Positions 1 to 7,738 of a stretch of 64,000 bases of DNA are shown one piece after another; the first letter of the stretch is position 1, and the number at the start of each line of letters is the position of its first letter. The position numbers and the translations under genes are program-made. The stretch is from Streptomyces roseolus (lineage in GTDB: Bacteria > Actinomycetota > Actinomycetes > Streptomycetales > Streptomycetaceae), in NCBI RefSeq assembly GCF_014649855.1, contig NZ_BMTV01000031.1:33331-97330 (forward strand). Direction: 5' to 3'. The notes beneath the pieces are model-generated. The model had not been told where the DNA came from. It ran no database searches and was given only the letters and a program-made list of their open reading frames with translations.

Positions 1-1
1 C

Positions 2-595
2 ACCCCGGTCAGCTGGACCGAGGTCCTCGGCTTCGGCAGCGGCGCCCTCTGCGTCTGGCTCGTCGCCCGGCAGCACCTCGCCAACTGGCCGATCGGCATC
101 GCCAACAACCTCTTCTTCGTCCTGCTCTTCATCCAGGCGGGCCTCTACGCCGACGCCGGCCTCCAGATCGTCTTCATCGTCCTCGCCGCGTACGGCTGGT
201 GGACCTGGACCCACGGGGGTGGACCAGGCTCCGCCGGGGCCCTTCCGGTGCGGCGCACCACCCGCACCGAATGGACCTGGCTGCTCGCGGCGGGGACGGT
301 GGGGACCCTCGCCCTCGCCCTCCTCCTCGACCGGGCCACCGACTCCACCGTCCCCTTCTGGGACGCCCTCACCACCGGCCTCTCCCTCATGGCCACCTAC
401 GGCCAGTGCCGCAAGCGCCTGGAGTCCTGGTGGCTGTGGATCGCCGCCGACGTGGTCTACGTCCCCCTGTACGCCTCCAAGGGGCTCTACCTGACCTCGC
501 TGCTGTACCTCGGCTTCATGGCCCTCTGCGTGGCCGGCCTGCGCGGCTGGAGCCGCGACCTCGCCGCCCGCCGCCCCCTGGAGGCCGTCGCGTGA
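2..595 (+). CDS. pnuC: PnuC-family nicotinamide riboside/mononucleotide transporter (5' truncated by window)
   Basis: The reading frame is open from base 2, so the N-terminus lies outside the window; 197 residues are visible. The product is hydrophobic with several membrane segments and shows PnuC hallmarks: an N-I-A-N-N segment, Y-G-W-W-T-W near residue 60, and the C-terminal W-L-W-I-A-A-D-V-V-Y-V-P-L-Y stretch. PnuC proteins import nicotinamide riboside (or NMN) by facilitated diffusion coupled to intracellular phosphorylation. That fits the next gene, nadR, whose GTG start overlaps the pnuC stop by 4 bases, so the pair is translationally coupled. The family assignment is firm; the exact substrate is inferred from the partner. 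Confidence 0.9.
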   Translation, partial: TPVSWTEVLGFGSGALCVWLVARQHLANWPIGIANNLFFVLLFIQAGLYADAGLQIVFIVLAAYGWWTWTHGGGPGSAGALPVRRTTRTEWTWLLAAGTVGTLALALLLDRATDSTVPFWDALTTGLSLMATYGQCRKRLESWWLWIAADVVYVPLYASKGLYLTSLLYLGFMALCVAGLRGWSRDLAARRPLEAVA

Positions 596-1701
596 CCGGC
601 GCCCCGACGCACGGCTCCCGAACGGCCCCGTACGGCCACGGGCTCGTCCTCGGCAAGTTCTATCCGCCGCACGCCGGTCACCACCACCTCGTCCGCACCG
701 CCCTCGCCGCCTGCGAGCGCGTCACCGTCCTCGTCTGCGCCTCCTCCGTGGAGTCCCTGCCGCTGGACGAGCGGGTCGCCTGGATGCGCGAGGTCCACCC
801 CGACGCCCTCGTCGTCGGCACCGTCGACGACATCCCCGTCGACCTCACCGACCCCGACGTCTGGGACGCCCACATGGCCGTCTTCAAGGCCGCCGTCCCC
901 GAGCCCGTCGACGCCGTCTTCACCTCGGAGCCGTACGGCGAGGAGCTCGGCCGCCGCTTCGGCGCCGCGTCCGTCGCCGTCGACCCCGAGCGGCTCCGCT
1001 TCCCGGTCTCCGGCACCGCCGTCCGCGCCGACCCCGCCGCCGCCTGGGACTTCCTGGAGCCGCCCGTACGCGCCGCGCTCACCCGCCGGATCGTCGTCCT
1101 CGGCGCCGAGTCCACCGGCACCACCACCATGGCCCTCGCCCTCGCCGACCACTACCGGCGGCGCGGCGGGATCTGGGCGCGCACCCGGTACGTCCCCGAG
1201 TACGGCCGCGAATACAGCGAGCTCAAGCTCGCCGAACTGCGGGCCGTCCGCCCCGGCGCCGACTGGTCCGAGGTCGCCTTCCACACCACCGACTTCCCCG
1301 TCATCGCCCAGCGCCAGGCCGAGCTGGAGGAGGAGGCCGCCCGCGACGGCTCACCCGTCCTCTTCTGCGACACCGACGCCTTCGCCACCACCATCTGGCA
1401 CGAGCGGTACCTGGGCACCACCAGCCCCGCCACCGGCGAGATCGCCGCCCGCGGCCGCCAGCACCTCTGGCTGCTCACCGACCACCGGGGCGTCGACTTC
1501 GAGGACGACGGCCTCCGCGACGGGGAACACCTCCGGCCCTGGATGACCGCCCGCTTCCTCGCCCAGCTCGCCCACAGCGGCCGCCGCACCGTCGTCCTCA
1601 CCGGCCCCCACGAGGAGCGCCTCGCGACCGCCGTCGCCGCCGTCGACGCGCTGCTCACCGAGGGCTGGCACCTCGCCGACCCCCTCCCGGAGCGCCGATG
1701 A
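592..1701 (+). CDS. nadR: NadR-type bifunctional NMN adenylyltransferase / ribosylnicotinamide kinase
   Basis: A 369-residue protein in NAD salvage: the kinase domain would make NMN from nicotinamide riboside and the adenylyltransferase domain NAD from NMN and ATP. I chose GTG at 592 because it overlaps the pnuC stop and places the nucleotidyltransferase motif G-K-F-Y-P-P-H-A-G-H at residues 21-30. The second half (from about residue 165) is a P-loop kinase module, but its Walker A reads G-A-E-S-T-G-T-T-T (171-179), with Thr where the phosphate-binding Lys is expected. Unlike E. coli NadR there is no N-terminal HTH; regulation is probably delegated to the Nudix regulator that follows with an ATGA overlap. 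The kinase activity is therefore the less certain half. Confidence 0.88.
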   Translation: MTGAPTHGSRTAPYGHGLVLGKFYPPHAGHHHLVRTALAACERVTVLVCASSVESLPLDERVAWMREVHPDALVVGTVDDIPVDLTDPDVWDAHMAVFKAAVPEPVDAVFTSEPYGEELGRRFGAASVAVDPERLRFPVSGTAVRADPAAAWDFLEPPVRAALTRRIVVLGAESTGTTTMALALADHYRRRGGIWARTRYVPEYGREYSELKLAELRAVRPGADWSEVAFHTTDFPVIAQRQAELEEEAARDGSPVLFCDTDAFATTIWHERYLGTTSPATGEIAARGRQHLWLLTDHRGVDFEDDGLRDGEHLRPWMTARFLAQLAHSGRRTVVLTGPHEERLATAVAAVDALLTEGWHLADPLPERR

Positions 1702-2435
1702 CCACCCCGCCGCGCCCCGACGGGTACGACCCCCGGGCCTTCGAACCCTTCGCCGTCACCGTCGACCTCGCCGTCCTCACCGTCCGCGCCGGCCGGCTGC
1801 ACGTCCTGCTCGTCCAGCGCGGCCAGGAACCGTACGCCGGCGCCTGGGCGCTCCCCGGCGGCTTCGTGCTGCCCCGCGAGTCCGCCGGCACCGCCGCCCG
1901 CCGCGAACTCGCCGAGGAGACCGGACTGCCCGAGGCCACCGTCGCCGGCCTCCACCTCGAACAGCTCCGCACCTACACCGAACCCGACCGCGACCCGAGG
2001 ATGCGGGTCGTGTCGGTGGCCTACACCGCGCTCGTCCCCGACCTGCCCGAACCGCGCGGCGGCGGGGACGCGGCGGAGGCCCGCTGGCTGCCCTACGACG
2101 AGGTCCCGGCGCTCGCCTTCGACCACGACGTGATCCTCGCCGACGCCCGGACGCGCGTCGGCGCCAAGCTCGAGTACACCTGCCTCGCCACCGCCTTCTG
2201 CCCGCCCGAGTTCACCCTCGGCGAGCTGCGCGAGGTCTACGAGACGGTCTGGGGCGTCCCGCTCGACCGCCCCAACTTCCGGCGCAAGGTCCTCACCACC
2301 CCCGGCTTCGTCGAACCGGTGGAAGGACCGCCGCGCCGCACCGGCGGACGGGGGAAACCGGCCGCGCTCTACCGGGCGGGCGAGGCCACGGCCCTCCACC
2401 CGCCGCTGCTCCGACCGGAAGGACGATCCGCATGA
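1698..2435 (+). CDS. nrtR: NrtR-like Nudix-domain transcriptional regulator of NAD metabolism
   Basis: 245 residues: an N-terminal Nudix fold followed by a winged-helix C-terminus (about 155-220), the architecture of NrtR regulators that sense ADP-ribose and repress NAD genes. The Nudix box is complete (residues 55-76, G-x5-E-x7-R-E-L-x-E-E-x-G), so residual ADP-ribose hydrolase activity is possible. The ATG overlaps the nadR stop by 4 bases, and the next gene starts in its own stop codon, placing it inside a NAD/ADP-ribose operon. By family knowledge it would bind a palindrome upstream of the operon, which lies outside the window. Alternative: a plain Nudix hydrolase, made less likely by the winged-helix tail. 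Confidence 0.85.
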   Translation: MTTPPRPDGYDPRAFEPFAVTVDLAVLTVRAGRLHVLLVQRGQEPYAGAWALPGGFVLPRESAGTAARRELAEETGLPEATVAGLHLEQLRTYTEPDRDPRMRVVSVAYTALVPDLPEPRGGGDAAEARWLPYDEVPALAFDHDVILADARTRVGAKLEYTCLATAFCPPEFTLGELREVYETVWGVPLDRPNFRRKVLTTPGFVEPVEGPPRRTGGRGKPAALYRAGEATALHPPLLRPEGRSA

Positions 2436-3451
2436 CCCAGCAGAAGCAGGCCGCCACGGGGACGCTGATGGGACTGGCGCTGGGGGACGCGCTGGGCTTC
2501 CCGACCGAGTTCAACGACGTGCCCGCGATCCTCGCCAAGTGCGGGCCGTGGCGGACGATGGAGCTGCCCGTGACGCGGGGGACCGCGTACATCACCGACG
2601 ACACCCAGATGACCCTCGCCCTCGCGCGGGGCATCCGGACCGCCATGGACCGGGGTCCGCTCTCCCCGCTCCGGCTCGCCCGGCCCGTCCGCGACGAGTT
2701 CGTCGACTGGTACCACTCGCCGGAGAACAACCGCGCCCCCGGCAACACCTGCCTGCGGGCCTGCATGCTCCTCGACGGCGACCGCCCCTGGCAGGACGCC
2801 AGCCAGATCGGCTCCAAGGGCTGCGGCGCCAACATGCGCGTCGCGCCGCTCGGCCTCGTCCCCGGACCGAGCGAGGAACAGCGGGCCGGCGCCGCCCAGC
2901 TCCAGGCCGCGCTCACCCACGGCCACCCCACCGGGCTCGCCGCCTCCGACCTCACCGCGCGCGCCGTCCGGCTGCTCGCCCAGGGTGTCGACCCGGCCGG
3001 GCTCGTCGGGCAGCTGCGCTCGTACGCGTACGAGAACCGCGACACGTACCACGAGCGCTGGCTCGGGGACCTCTGGACCCGCTCCCAGGACCCGAGCGCC
3101 CGGCACTTCGTCCGGCGCGGCTGGGACGAGTGCCTGGCCGTCCTCGAACGGCTCGACTCCGTGCAGCGCACCGCCGACCCGGAGCTCGACCCCTGCACGT
3201 ACACGGGCGACGGCTGGATCGCCGAGGAGGCGCTGGCCACCGGGCTGCTCTGCTTCCTGCTCTTCCCCGGCGAGCCGCTCACCGCCCTGCGCCGGGCCGC
3301 CTGCACCCGCGGCGACTCCGATTCGATCGCGGCCCTCGCCGGCGCCTTCGCCGGCGCCCACCTGGGCGCGGACGCCTGGCCGGCGGAGTGGACCGACCGG
3401 ATCGAGCACCGCGACGAGCTGCGCGAGCTCGGGGCCCTCTGGGACGCGTGA
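2432..3451 (+). CDS. ADP-ribosylglycohydrolase (DraG/ARH family)
   Basis: 339 residues with the family's metal-binding signatures: G-D-A-L-G near residue 18, D-D-T-Q-M at 56-60, and a C-terminal G-D-S-D-S-I-A-A-L-A-G-A block near residue 290. ARH/DraG enzymes use two Mg2+ or Mn2+ ions to cleave ADP-ribose from protein, nucleic acid or small-molecule acceptors. The ATG start overlaps the nrtR stop (ATGA), so it is co-translated with the NAD salvage genes. Its context suggests it releases ADP-ribose that the Nudix protein senses or hydrolyses. The acceptor cannot be told from sequence. Confidence 0.9.
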   Translation: MTQQKQAATGTLMGLALGDALGFPTEFNDVPAILAKCGPWRTMELPVTRGTAYITDDTQMTLALARGIRTAMDRGPLSPLRLARPVRDEFVDWYHSPENNRAPGNTCLRACMLLDGDRPWQDASQIGSKGCGANMRVAPLGLVPGPSEEQRAGAAQLQAALTHGHPTGLAASDLTARAVRLLAQGVDPAGLVGQLRSYAYENRDTYHERWLGDLWTRSQDPSARHFVRRGWDECLAVLERLDSVQRTADPELDPCTYTGDGWIAEEALATGLLCFLLFPGEPLTALRRAACTRGDSDSIAALAGAFAGAHLGADAWPAEWTDRIEHRDELRELGALWDA

Positions 3452-3476
3452 GCGGCTTCTGGGAGGCTTCGGTCCC

Positions 3477-4247
3477 ATGACGCTCACCATCGAGGCCCAC
3501 AAGGCCGATCTGACAGCCGTCGTCGCCGGGGAACCGGACCCCCTCCTCTTCGCCACGGTCTCCGGCGCCCACCTGTACGGCTTCCCGTCCCGCGACTCCG
3601 ACGTGGACCTGCGGGGCGTCCACCTGCTGCCCGCCGAGGCGCTGGTGGGACTCCGGGAGCCCGAGGAGACCCGGGACCGGATGTGGACGCGGGACGGCGT
3701 CGAGATGGACCTCGTCACGCACGACCTGCGGAAGTTCGCCCGGCTGATGCTGCGCCGCAACGGCTATGTCCTGGAGCAGCTCACCTCGCCGCTGGTCGTG
3801 CACACCACCCCCGTCCACGCCGAGCTCGTCGCCCTGGTGCCGGGGGCGCTCACCACCCACCACGCCCACCACTACCGGGGCTTCGCGGCCACCCAGTGGC
3901 GGCTCTTCGAGAAGAGCGGCGAGCTCAAGCCGCTGCTCTACACCTACCGGGCGCTGCTCACCGGCATCCACCTCATGCGCTCCGGCGAGGTCCAGGCCCA
4001 CCTGCCCACGCTCGTGGAGGAGGTGCCGGAGGCCCCGGCGAGGATCCCGGACCTGGTCGCCGCGAAGACGGCCGCCGAGCACGGCGCCGCCGGGGTGGCG
4101 GCGGAGGGCGTACGGGCCGAGGTGGAGGCGCTGCACGGCGTGCTCGACGCGGCGCGGGCGGACTCGGGCCTCCCGGACGGCGTCCGCGCCGGGGACGCCC
4201 TCCACGACCTCGTCGTACGGGCCCGGCTACAGCTCCTGGAGGGCTGA
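3477..4247 (+). CDS. Predicted nucleotidyltransferase, COG3541-like (copy A)
   Basis: 256 residues with a minimal DNA-polymerase-beta-type nucleotidyltransferase core: V-S-G-A-H-L-Y-G-F then S-D-V-D-L-R-G-V near residues 30-45, and a third acidic position in V-E-M-D-L near 80. A downstream S-P-L-V-V-H-T-T block is shared with the neighbouring minus-strand gene. Twenty-five bases separate it from the glycohydrolase stop and a GGGAGG lies upstream of ATG, so it probably belongs to the NAD operon. Such enzymes transfer an NMP to protein, RNA or small molecules; no substrate is established that I know of. The call rests on motifs and paralogy. Confidence 0.8.
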   Translation: MTLTIEAHKADLTAVVAGEPDPLLFATVSGAHLYGFPSRDSDVDLRGVHLLPAEALVGLREPEETRDRMWTRDGVEMDLVTHDLRKFARLMLRRNGYVLEQLTSPLVVHTTPVHAELVALVPGALTTHHAHHYRGFAATQWRLFEKSGELKPLLYTYRALLTGIHLMRSGEVQAHLPTLVEEVPEAPARIPDLVAAKTAAEHGAAGVAAEGVRAEVEALHGVLDAARADSGLPDGVRAGDALHDLVVRARLQLLEG

Positions 4248-4931
4248 GGCGCGGCGGGCGCGGATCAGGAGGTCCTGCACGCGCGCGTGGTCGGGGGCGG
4301 GCGGCAGGGGGCTGGTGCCGAGGGCGGTGTCGGCCTCGTCCTGGAGGCGGTTCATCCAGGACTCCACCTCCGGCCACGGGACCTCGCCGCGCTTGACGGC
4401 GAGCAGCCGCTCCCGGTCCGCGCCCACGTCGATCCGCAGCTCGCCCGTGCGCAGCAGGTCCCGGCAGCTGCCGAGCAGCCGCAGCAGGTGCATGGCGTGC
4501 TTCCAGCGCGGGTGGCCGTACTGGCGGACGTCCGCCTCCAGCTTGCGGCGCTGGCCGCCCGCGTACCGGACGAAGGTGGCGTGGGCCTGGCGGGAGAGGA
4601 AGGCGCCGCGCAGGTCGAGGAGCTCGCGGCCCCACTCGGTGGTGTGGACGACCAGGGGGGAGTGGAGGCACTCCAGGACGTTGGGGTTGTTGCGGAGGGC
4701 CAGCTCGCAGAAGCGTTCCAGCTCCCAGCTGAACTGCTCGGGGGCCGGGCCCTCCACATGCGCCGGGGGCTTGTCGAAGCGCCAGAAGAGCGGCGTCGGG
4801 GCGAGGTAGACGCCCCGGGTGTCGGTGTCGCTGTCCTCGGTCGCCAGGCCGAAGGCGCGCGAGCCCATCACGCAGGCGTAGACGGTGTGCTCGCGCACCA
4901 GCGCCTCGGGGGTCATGTCCACGGCGGTCAT
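4227..4931 (-). CDS. Predicted nucleotidyltransferase, COG3541-like (copy B)
   Basis: 234 residues, a paralogue of the plus-strand gene at 3477-4247. It has a cleaner catalytic signature: V-M-G-S-R-A-F-G then S-D-T-D-T-R-G-V (about residues 21-41), followed by E-C-L-H-S-P-L-V-V-H-T-T as in copy A. The helical C-terminal half carries P-R-W-K-H-A-M-H-L-L-R-L-L. The two genes converge and their 3' ends overlap by 21 bases, leaving no room for a terminator. The opposite orientation gives it its own promoter, yet synteny with NAD/ADP-ribose genes suggests a shared pathway. Substrate unknown. Confidence 0.82.
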   Translation of the reverse strand: MTAVDMTPEALVREHTVYACVMGSRAFGLATEDSDTDTRGVYLAPTPLFWRFDKPPAHVEGPAPEQFSWELERFCELALRNNPNVLECLHSPLVVHTTEWGRELLDLRGAFLSRQAHATFVRYAGGQRRKLEADVRQYGHPRWKHAMHLLRLLGSCRDLLRTGELRIDVGADRERLLAVKRGEVPWPEVESWMNRLQDEADTALGTSPLPPAPDHARVQDLLIRARRASALQEL

Positions 4932-4941
4932 GGCGGTCAGG

Positions 4942-5442
4942 CTACGCGAGGGTGATCGTCTCCCCGGAGACGGTGATCTTCTCGGCGGGCAGCGGACGCG
5001 TCGCCGGGCCGGCCGTCACCGCGCCGTCGGTGATGCCGAACTTCGAGCCGTGGCAGGGGCAGTCGATCGTGCCGTCCGCGACCTTGTTCACCGTGCAGCC
5101 CTGGTGGGTGCAGATCGCCGAGAACGCCTTGAACTCGCCCTCCTCGGGCTGCGTCACGACCACCTCGCGGTCCGCGAAGACGGTACCGCCGCCCACCGGG
5201 ATCTCCGAGGTGCTCGCCAGCGGGGTGCCGCCGGCCGTCGCCGAGACGGAGGGGGTGGTGCCGGTGGGCTCCGCCGGGGCCGGGGCGCTCGACTCCGTAC
5301 CGCCGCCGTCGCCCGCGCCGTCCGAGCCGCAGCCGGTGGTCGTCGCCGCCGTCGCCGTGGTCAGGGCGGCGGCCGCGAGCAGGACCGCCCGGCGGGGTGC
5401 CGTCGGTGCCGCCGGTGTCGTCCGTGTAGTCCGTGAAGTCAT
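4942..5442 (-). CDS. Rieske [2Fe-2S] lipoprotein
   Basis: 166 residues. The start at 5442 opens a Tat-like signal (P-R-R-A-V-L-L followed by a hydrophobic run) ending in a lipobox-like T-T-T-G-C near residue 43; the upstream ATG of the open frame would bury this signal, so I rejected it. After a Thr/Ser/Pro-rich linker comes a Rieske domain with C-T-H-Q-G-C and C-P-C-H-G-S-K-F, giving the two Cys and two His ligands. The protein is expected on the outer face of the membrane as an electron carrier. There is no cytochrome b partner nearby, so it is an orphan Rieske protein rather than QcrA. Partner unknown. Confidence 0.88.
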   Translation of the reverse strand: MTSRTTRTTPAAPTAPRRAVLLAAAALTTATAATTTGCGSDGAGDGGGTESSAPAPAEPTGTTPSVSATAGGTPLASTSEIPVGGGTVFADREVVVTQPEEGEFKAFSAICTHQGCTVNKVADGTIDCPCHGSKFGITDGAVTAGPATRPLPAEKITVSGETITLA

Positions 5443-5497
5443 GCGGCCCAGCTTCGCGCCGGCCGCGCCGCCGCTCCCGCAACACGCCGGGCCCGGG

Positions 5498-5833
5498 CTA
5501 CACCCACGGCACCAACTCCCTCGCACGGCCGTCCGCGTCCCGCAGCACCTCCAGGACGGCCGTCACCGCCGCCCGCTCGACCGGCCCGTACACGTGCGGG
5601 AAGAGCCGGTCCTCCGAACCCTCCCAGCGGACCTCCCCGGCCAGCAGGGCCGGGTCGATCACCAGCACCAGGAGCGGGCCCGGGACGTCCCGGTAGTGGG
5701 CGTCGGCGATGGCGAGCGCCGCCTGCTCGTCCGGCGAGCAGTGCACGAAGCCCTCGGCGGCGAGCGACGGCGGGGCGTAGGGGACGGCGGGGTCCGCGGA
5801 CCACTCGTCCAGTGGTACGACGTGGAGCAGCAT
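5498..5833 (-). CDS. DUF952 family protein
   Basis: A 111-residue soluble protein typical of DUF952: it begins M-L-L-H-V-V-P, carries G-F-V-H-C-S near residue 28, and a central L-L-V-L-V-I-D strand followed by R-L-F-P-H-V-Y-G-P. This small alpha/beta fold is structurally related to ADP-ribosyltransferase-like folds, though no activity is established to my knowledge. It lies 55 bases upstream of the Rieske gene on the same strand and could be co-transcribed with it. Family assignment is solid, function unknown. Confidence 0.82.
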   Translation of the reverse strand: MLLHVVPLDEWSADPAVPYAPPSLAAEGFVHCSPDEQAALAIADAHYRDVPGPLLVLVIDPALLAGEVRWEGSEDRLFPHVYGPVERAAVTAVLEVLRDADGRARELVPWV

Positions 5834-5944
5834 CCGCCCTTTCTACCCCCTCGGCACCGGCGCCCGCACCGGGTGGCGGGATCATCCGGTATGGGCGAGA
5901 TTGAGGCGATCGGGGCTCTGTACCGGACGAAAGGCGGACCCACC

Positions 5945-6394
5945 ATGGCGGGCAACGATCTCGGCAGTCTCCTCGGCTCCCTGCTCGGCGGAGGCGGCGG
6001 ACAGGGCGGAGGCGGCGGCGCCGGCGGCATCCTCGGCTCCCTGCTCGGCGCCCTCGCGGGCGGCGGTCGGGGGAGCGGGGGCGCGGCCGGCGGCGGCAAT
6101 GGCCAGAACCCGCTCGGCGGACTGCTCGACATGCTCACCAGGTCCGGCCTCGCCGACCAGGCCCAGTCCTGGATCGGCACCGGCGAGAACAAGCCCGTCG
6201 ACGGCGCCCAGATCGCCCGGGCGCTCCCCGACGAGACCCTCCAGAAGGTCGCCCGGGACGCCGGGGTCACCCCGCAGCAGGCCGCCGACGAGATCGCGCA
6301 GTCGCTGCCGCAGGCCGTCGACAAGCTGACGCCGGGCGGATCGCTGCCGCAGGGCGGGTCGCTGGAGGACATCATCCGGGCGCAGAAGCTCTGA
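5945..6394 (+). CDS. YidB-like DUF937 protein
   Basis: 149 residues. The first half is a Gly-rich low-complexity region with the repeated S-L-L-G-S-L-L-G motif; the second half holds the YidB/DUF937 core (L-L-D-M-L-T-R-S-G-L, then A-R-A-L-P-D-E-T-L and an A-A-D-E-I-A-Q-S-L-P helix). I took ATG at 5945 (M-A-G-N-D-L-G-S) over an in-frame ATG at 5891 because the family begins this way, though no strong ribosome site decides it. Function of the family is unknown. It is a single gene, divergent from DUF952 upstream and followed by tyrA 130 bases later. Confidence 0.75.
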   Translation: MAGNDLGSLLGSLLGGGGGQGGGGGAGGILGSLLGALAGGGRGSGGAAGGGNGQNPLGGLLDMLTRSGLADQAQSWIGTGENKPVDGAQIARALPDETLQKVARDAGVTPQQAADEIAQSLPQAVDKLTPGGSLPQGGSLEDIIRAQKL

Positions 6395-6524
6395 CACCGC
6401 CGGCCGTCCGCGGCGCCCGCCCCGCGCGTCTCGCAGGGCGGGCGCACGCGCGCGTGCCCTCCGCGGGCTGACTAGGCTGGCCCCTCACCGCCACCGCCCT
6501 GCCCCGCCCCAAGGACGTCCCCCC

Positions 6525-7613
6525 GTGAGAACAGCGCTCGTCATCGGAACCGGACTGATCGGCACCTCCGCCGCCCTCGCCCTCGCCGGCCGGGGCGTCA
6601 CGGTCCACCTGCGGGACCACGACCCGGCGAGCGCCCGGACCGCCGCGGCGCTCGGAGCGGGCACCGACGCGGAGCCCGAGGGCCGGGTGGACCTCGCGAT
6701 CGTCGCCGTACCGCCGGCGCACGTCGCCGCCACGCTCGCCGACGCCATGCGCGCCGGAGCGGCCCGCGGCTACCTCGACGTGGCCAGCGTCAAGGGCGGA
6801 CCGCGCCGGGACCTGGAGGCGACCGGCCTCGACCTCGGCGCGTACATCGGGAGCCACCCCATGTCCGGCAAGGAGCGGTCCGGCCCGCTGGCGGGCGCCG
6901 CCGACCTCTTCGAGGGCCGGCCATGGGTCCTCACGCCGACCCGGGACACCGACACCGAGGTGCTCAACCTCGCGCTGGAACTCGTCGCGCTCTGCGGCGC
7001 CGTGCCCGTCGTCATGGACGCCGACGCCCACGACCGGGCGGTCGCCCTCGTCTCCCACACCCCGCAGCTCGTCTCCTCGATGGTCGCGGCGCGCCTGGAG
7101 GAGGCGGAGGAGTCGGCCGTACGGCTCTGCGGGCAGGGGATACGGGACGTCACGAGGATCGCCGCGTCGGACCCGCGCATGTGGCTGGAGATCCTCGCCG
7201 CCAACCCCGGACCGGTCGCCGACGTCCTCGCCGGGGTCGCGGCGGACCTCGACGAGACGGTACGGGCGCTGCGGGCCCTGCAGTCCCCGGACGAGGAGGA
7301 GCGGCGGGGCGGGGCGGCCGGGGTCGAGGACGTGCTGCGGCGCGGGAACGCGGGGCGGGCGCGGGTGCCCGGCAAGCACGGCGCGGCCCCCACGGCCTAC
7401 GAGACCGTCGCGGTGCTCATCAGCGACCGGCCGGGGGAGCTGGCCCGGATCTTCGCGGACGCCGGGCGGGCGGGGGTCAACATCGAGGACGTGCGCATCG
7501 AGCACGCGACGGGGCAGCAGGCGGGCCTGGTCCAGCTCATGGTCGACCCCAAGGCCGCCCCCGCCCTCTCCCACTCCCTCCAGTCCCAGGGCTGGTCCCT
7601 CCGCACCCCCTGA
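6525..7613 (+). CDS. tyrA: Prephenate dehydrogenase with C-terminal ACT domain
   Basis: 362 residues. The N-terminal Rossmann motif G-T-G-L-I-G-T (residues 8-14) binds NAD(P); the conserved G-S-H-P-M-S-G-K-E block near 112-120 and H-D-R-A-V-A-L-V-S-H-T-P-Q near 170 are prephenate dehydrogenase signatures. Residues from about 290 form an ACT domain (V-A-V-L-I-S-D-R-P-G-E-L), which in this family mediates aromatic amino-acid feedback. The enzyme converts prephenate to 4-hydroxyphenylpyruvate in tyrosine synthesis, which connects loosely to hmgA at 48391. GTG start. It heads the tyrA-cmk-plsC-der run, separated from cmk by 125 bases with a small hairpin. Confidence 0.95.
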   Translation: MRTALVIGTGLIGTSAALALAGRGVTVHLRDHDPASARTAAALGAGTDAEPEGRVDLAIVAVPPAHVAATLADAMRAGAARGYLDVASVKGGPRRDLEATGLDLGAYIGSHPMSGKERSGPLAGAADLFEGRPWVLTPTRDTDTEVLNLALELVALCGAVPVVMDADAHDRAVALVSHTPQLVSSMVAARLEEAEESAVRLCGQGIRDVTRIAASDPRMWLEILAANPGPVADVLAGVAADLDETVRALRALQSPDEEERRGGAAGVEDVLRRGNAGRARVPGKHGAAPTAYETVAVLISDRPGELARIFADAGRAGVNIEDVRIEHATGQQAGLVQLMVDPKAAPALSHSLQSQGWSLRTP

Positions 7614-7627
7614 CCGGTCGCCGCCGG

Positions 7628-7649
7628 CCCTGTGGGTGGCGCCACAGGG
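7628..7649 (+). terminator. Weak hairpin after tyrA
   Basis: Eight-base perfect inverted repeat (CCCTGTGG / CCACAGGG) around a 6-base loop, just after the tyrA stop. There is no U tract, so it may be an attenuating stem rather than a full terminator before cmk. Confidence 0.4.
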
Positions 7650-7738
7650 ACGGGGCATGGGCGGGTTCGGGGACTCGGTAACCTTGTAGGGGTCCGGGCT
7701 GTCGCCGGGGCCCCGCCCACCCAGGAAGGTCACCCACC

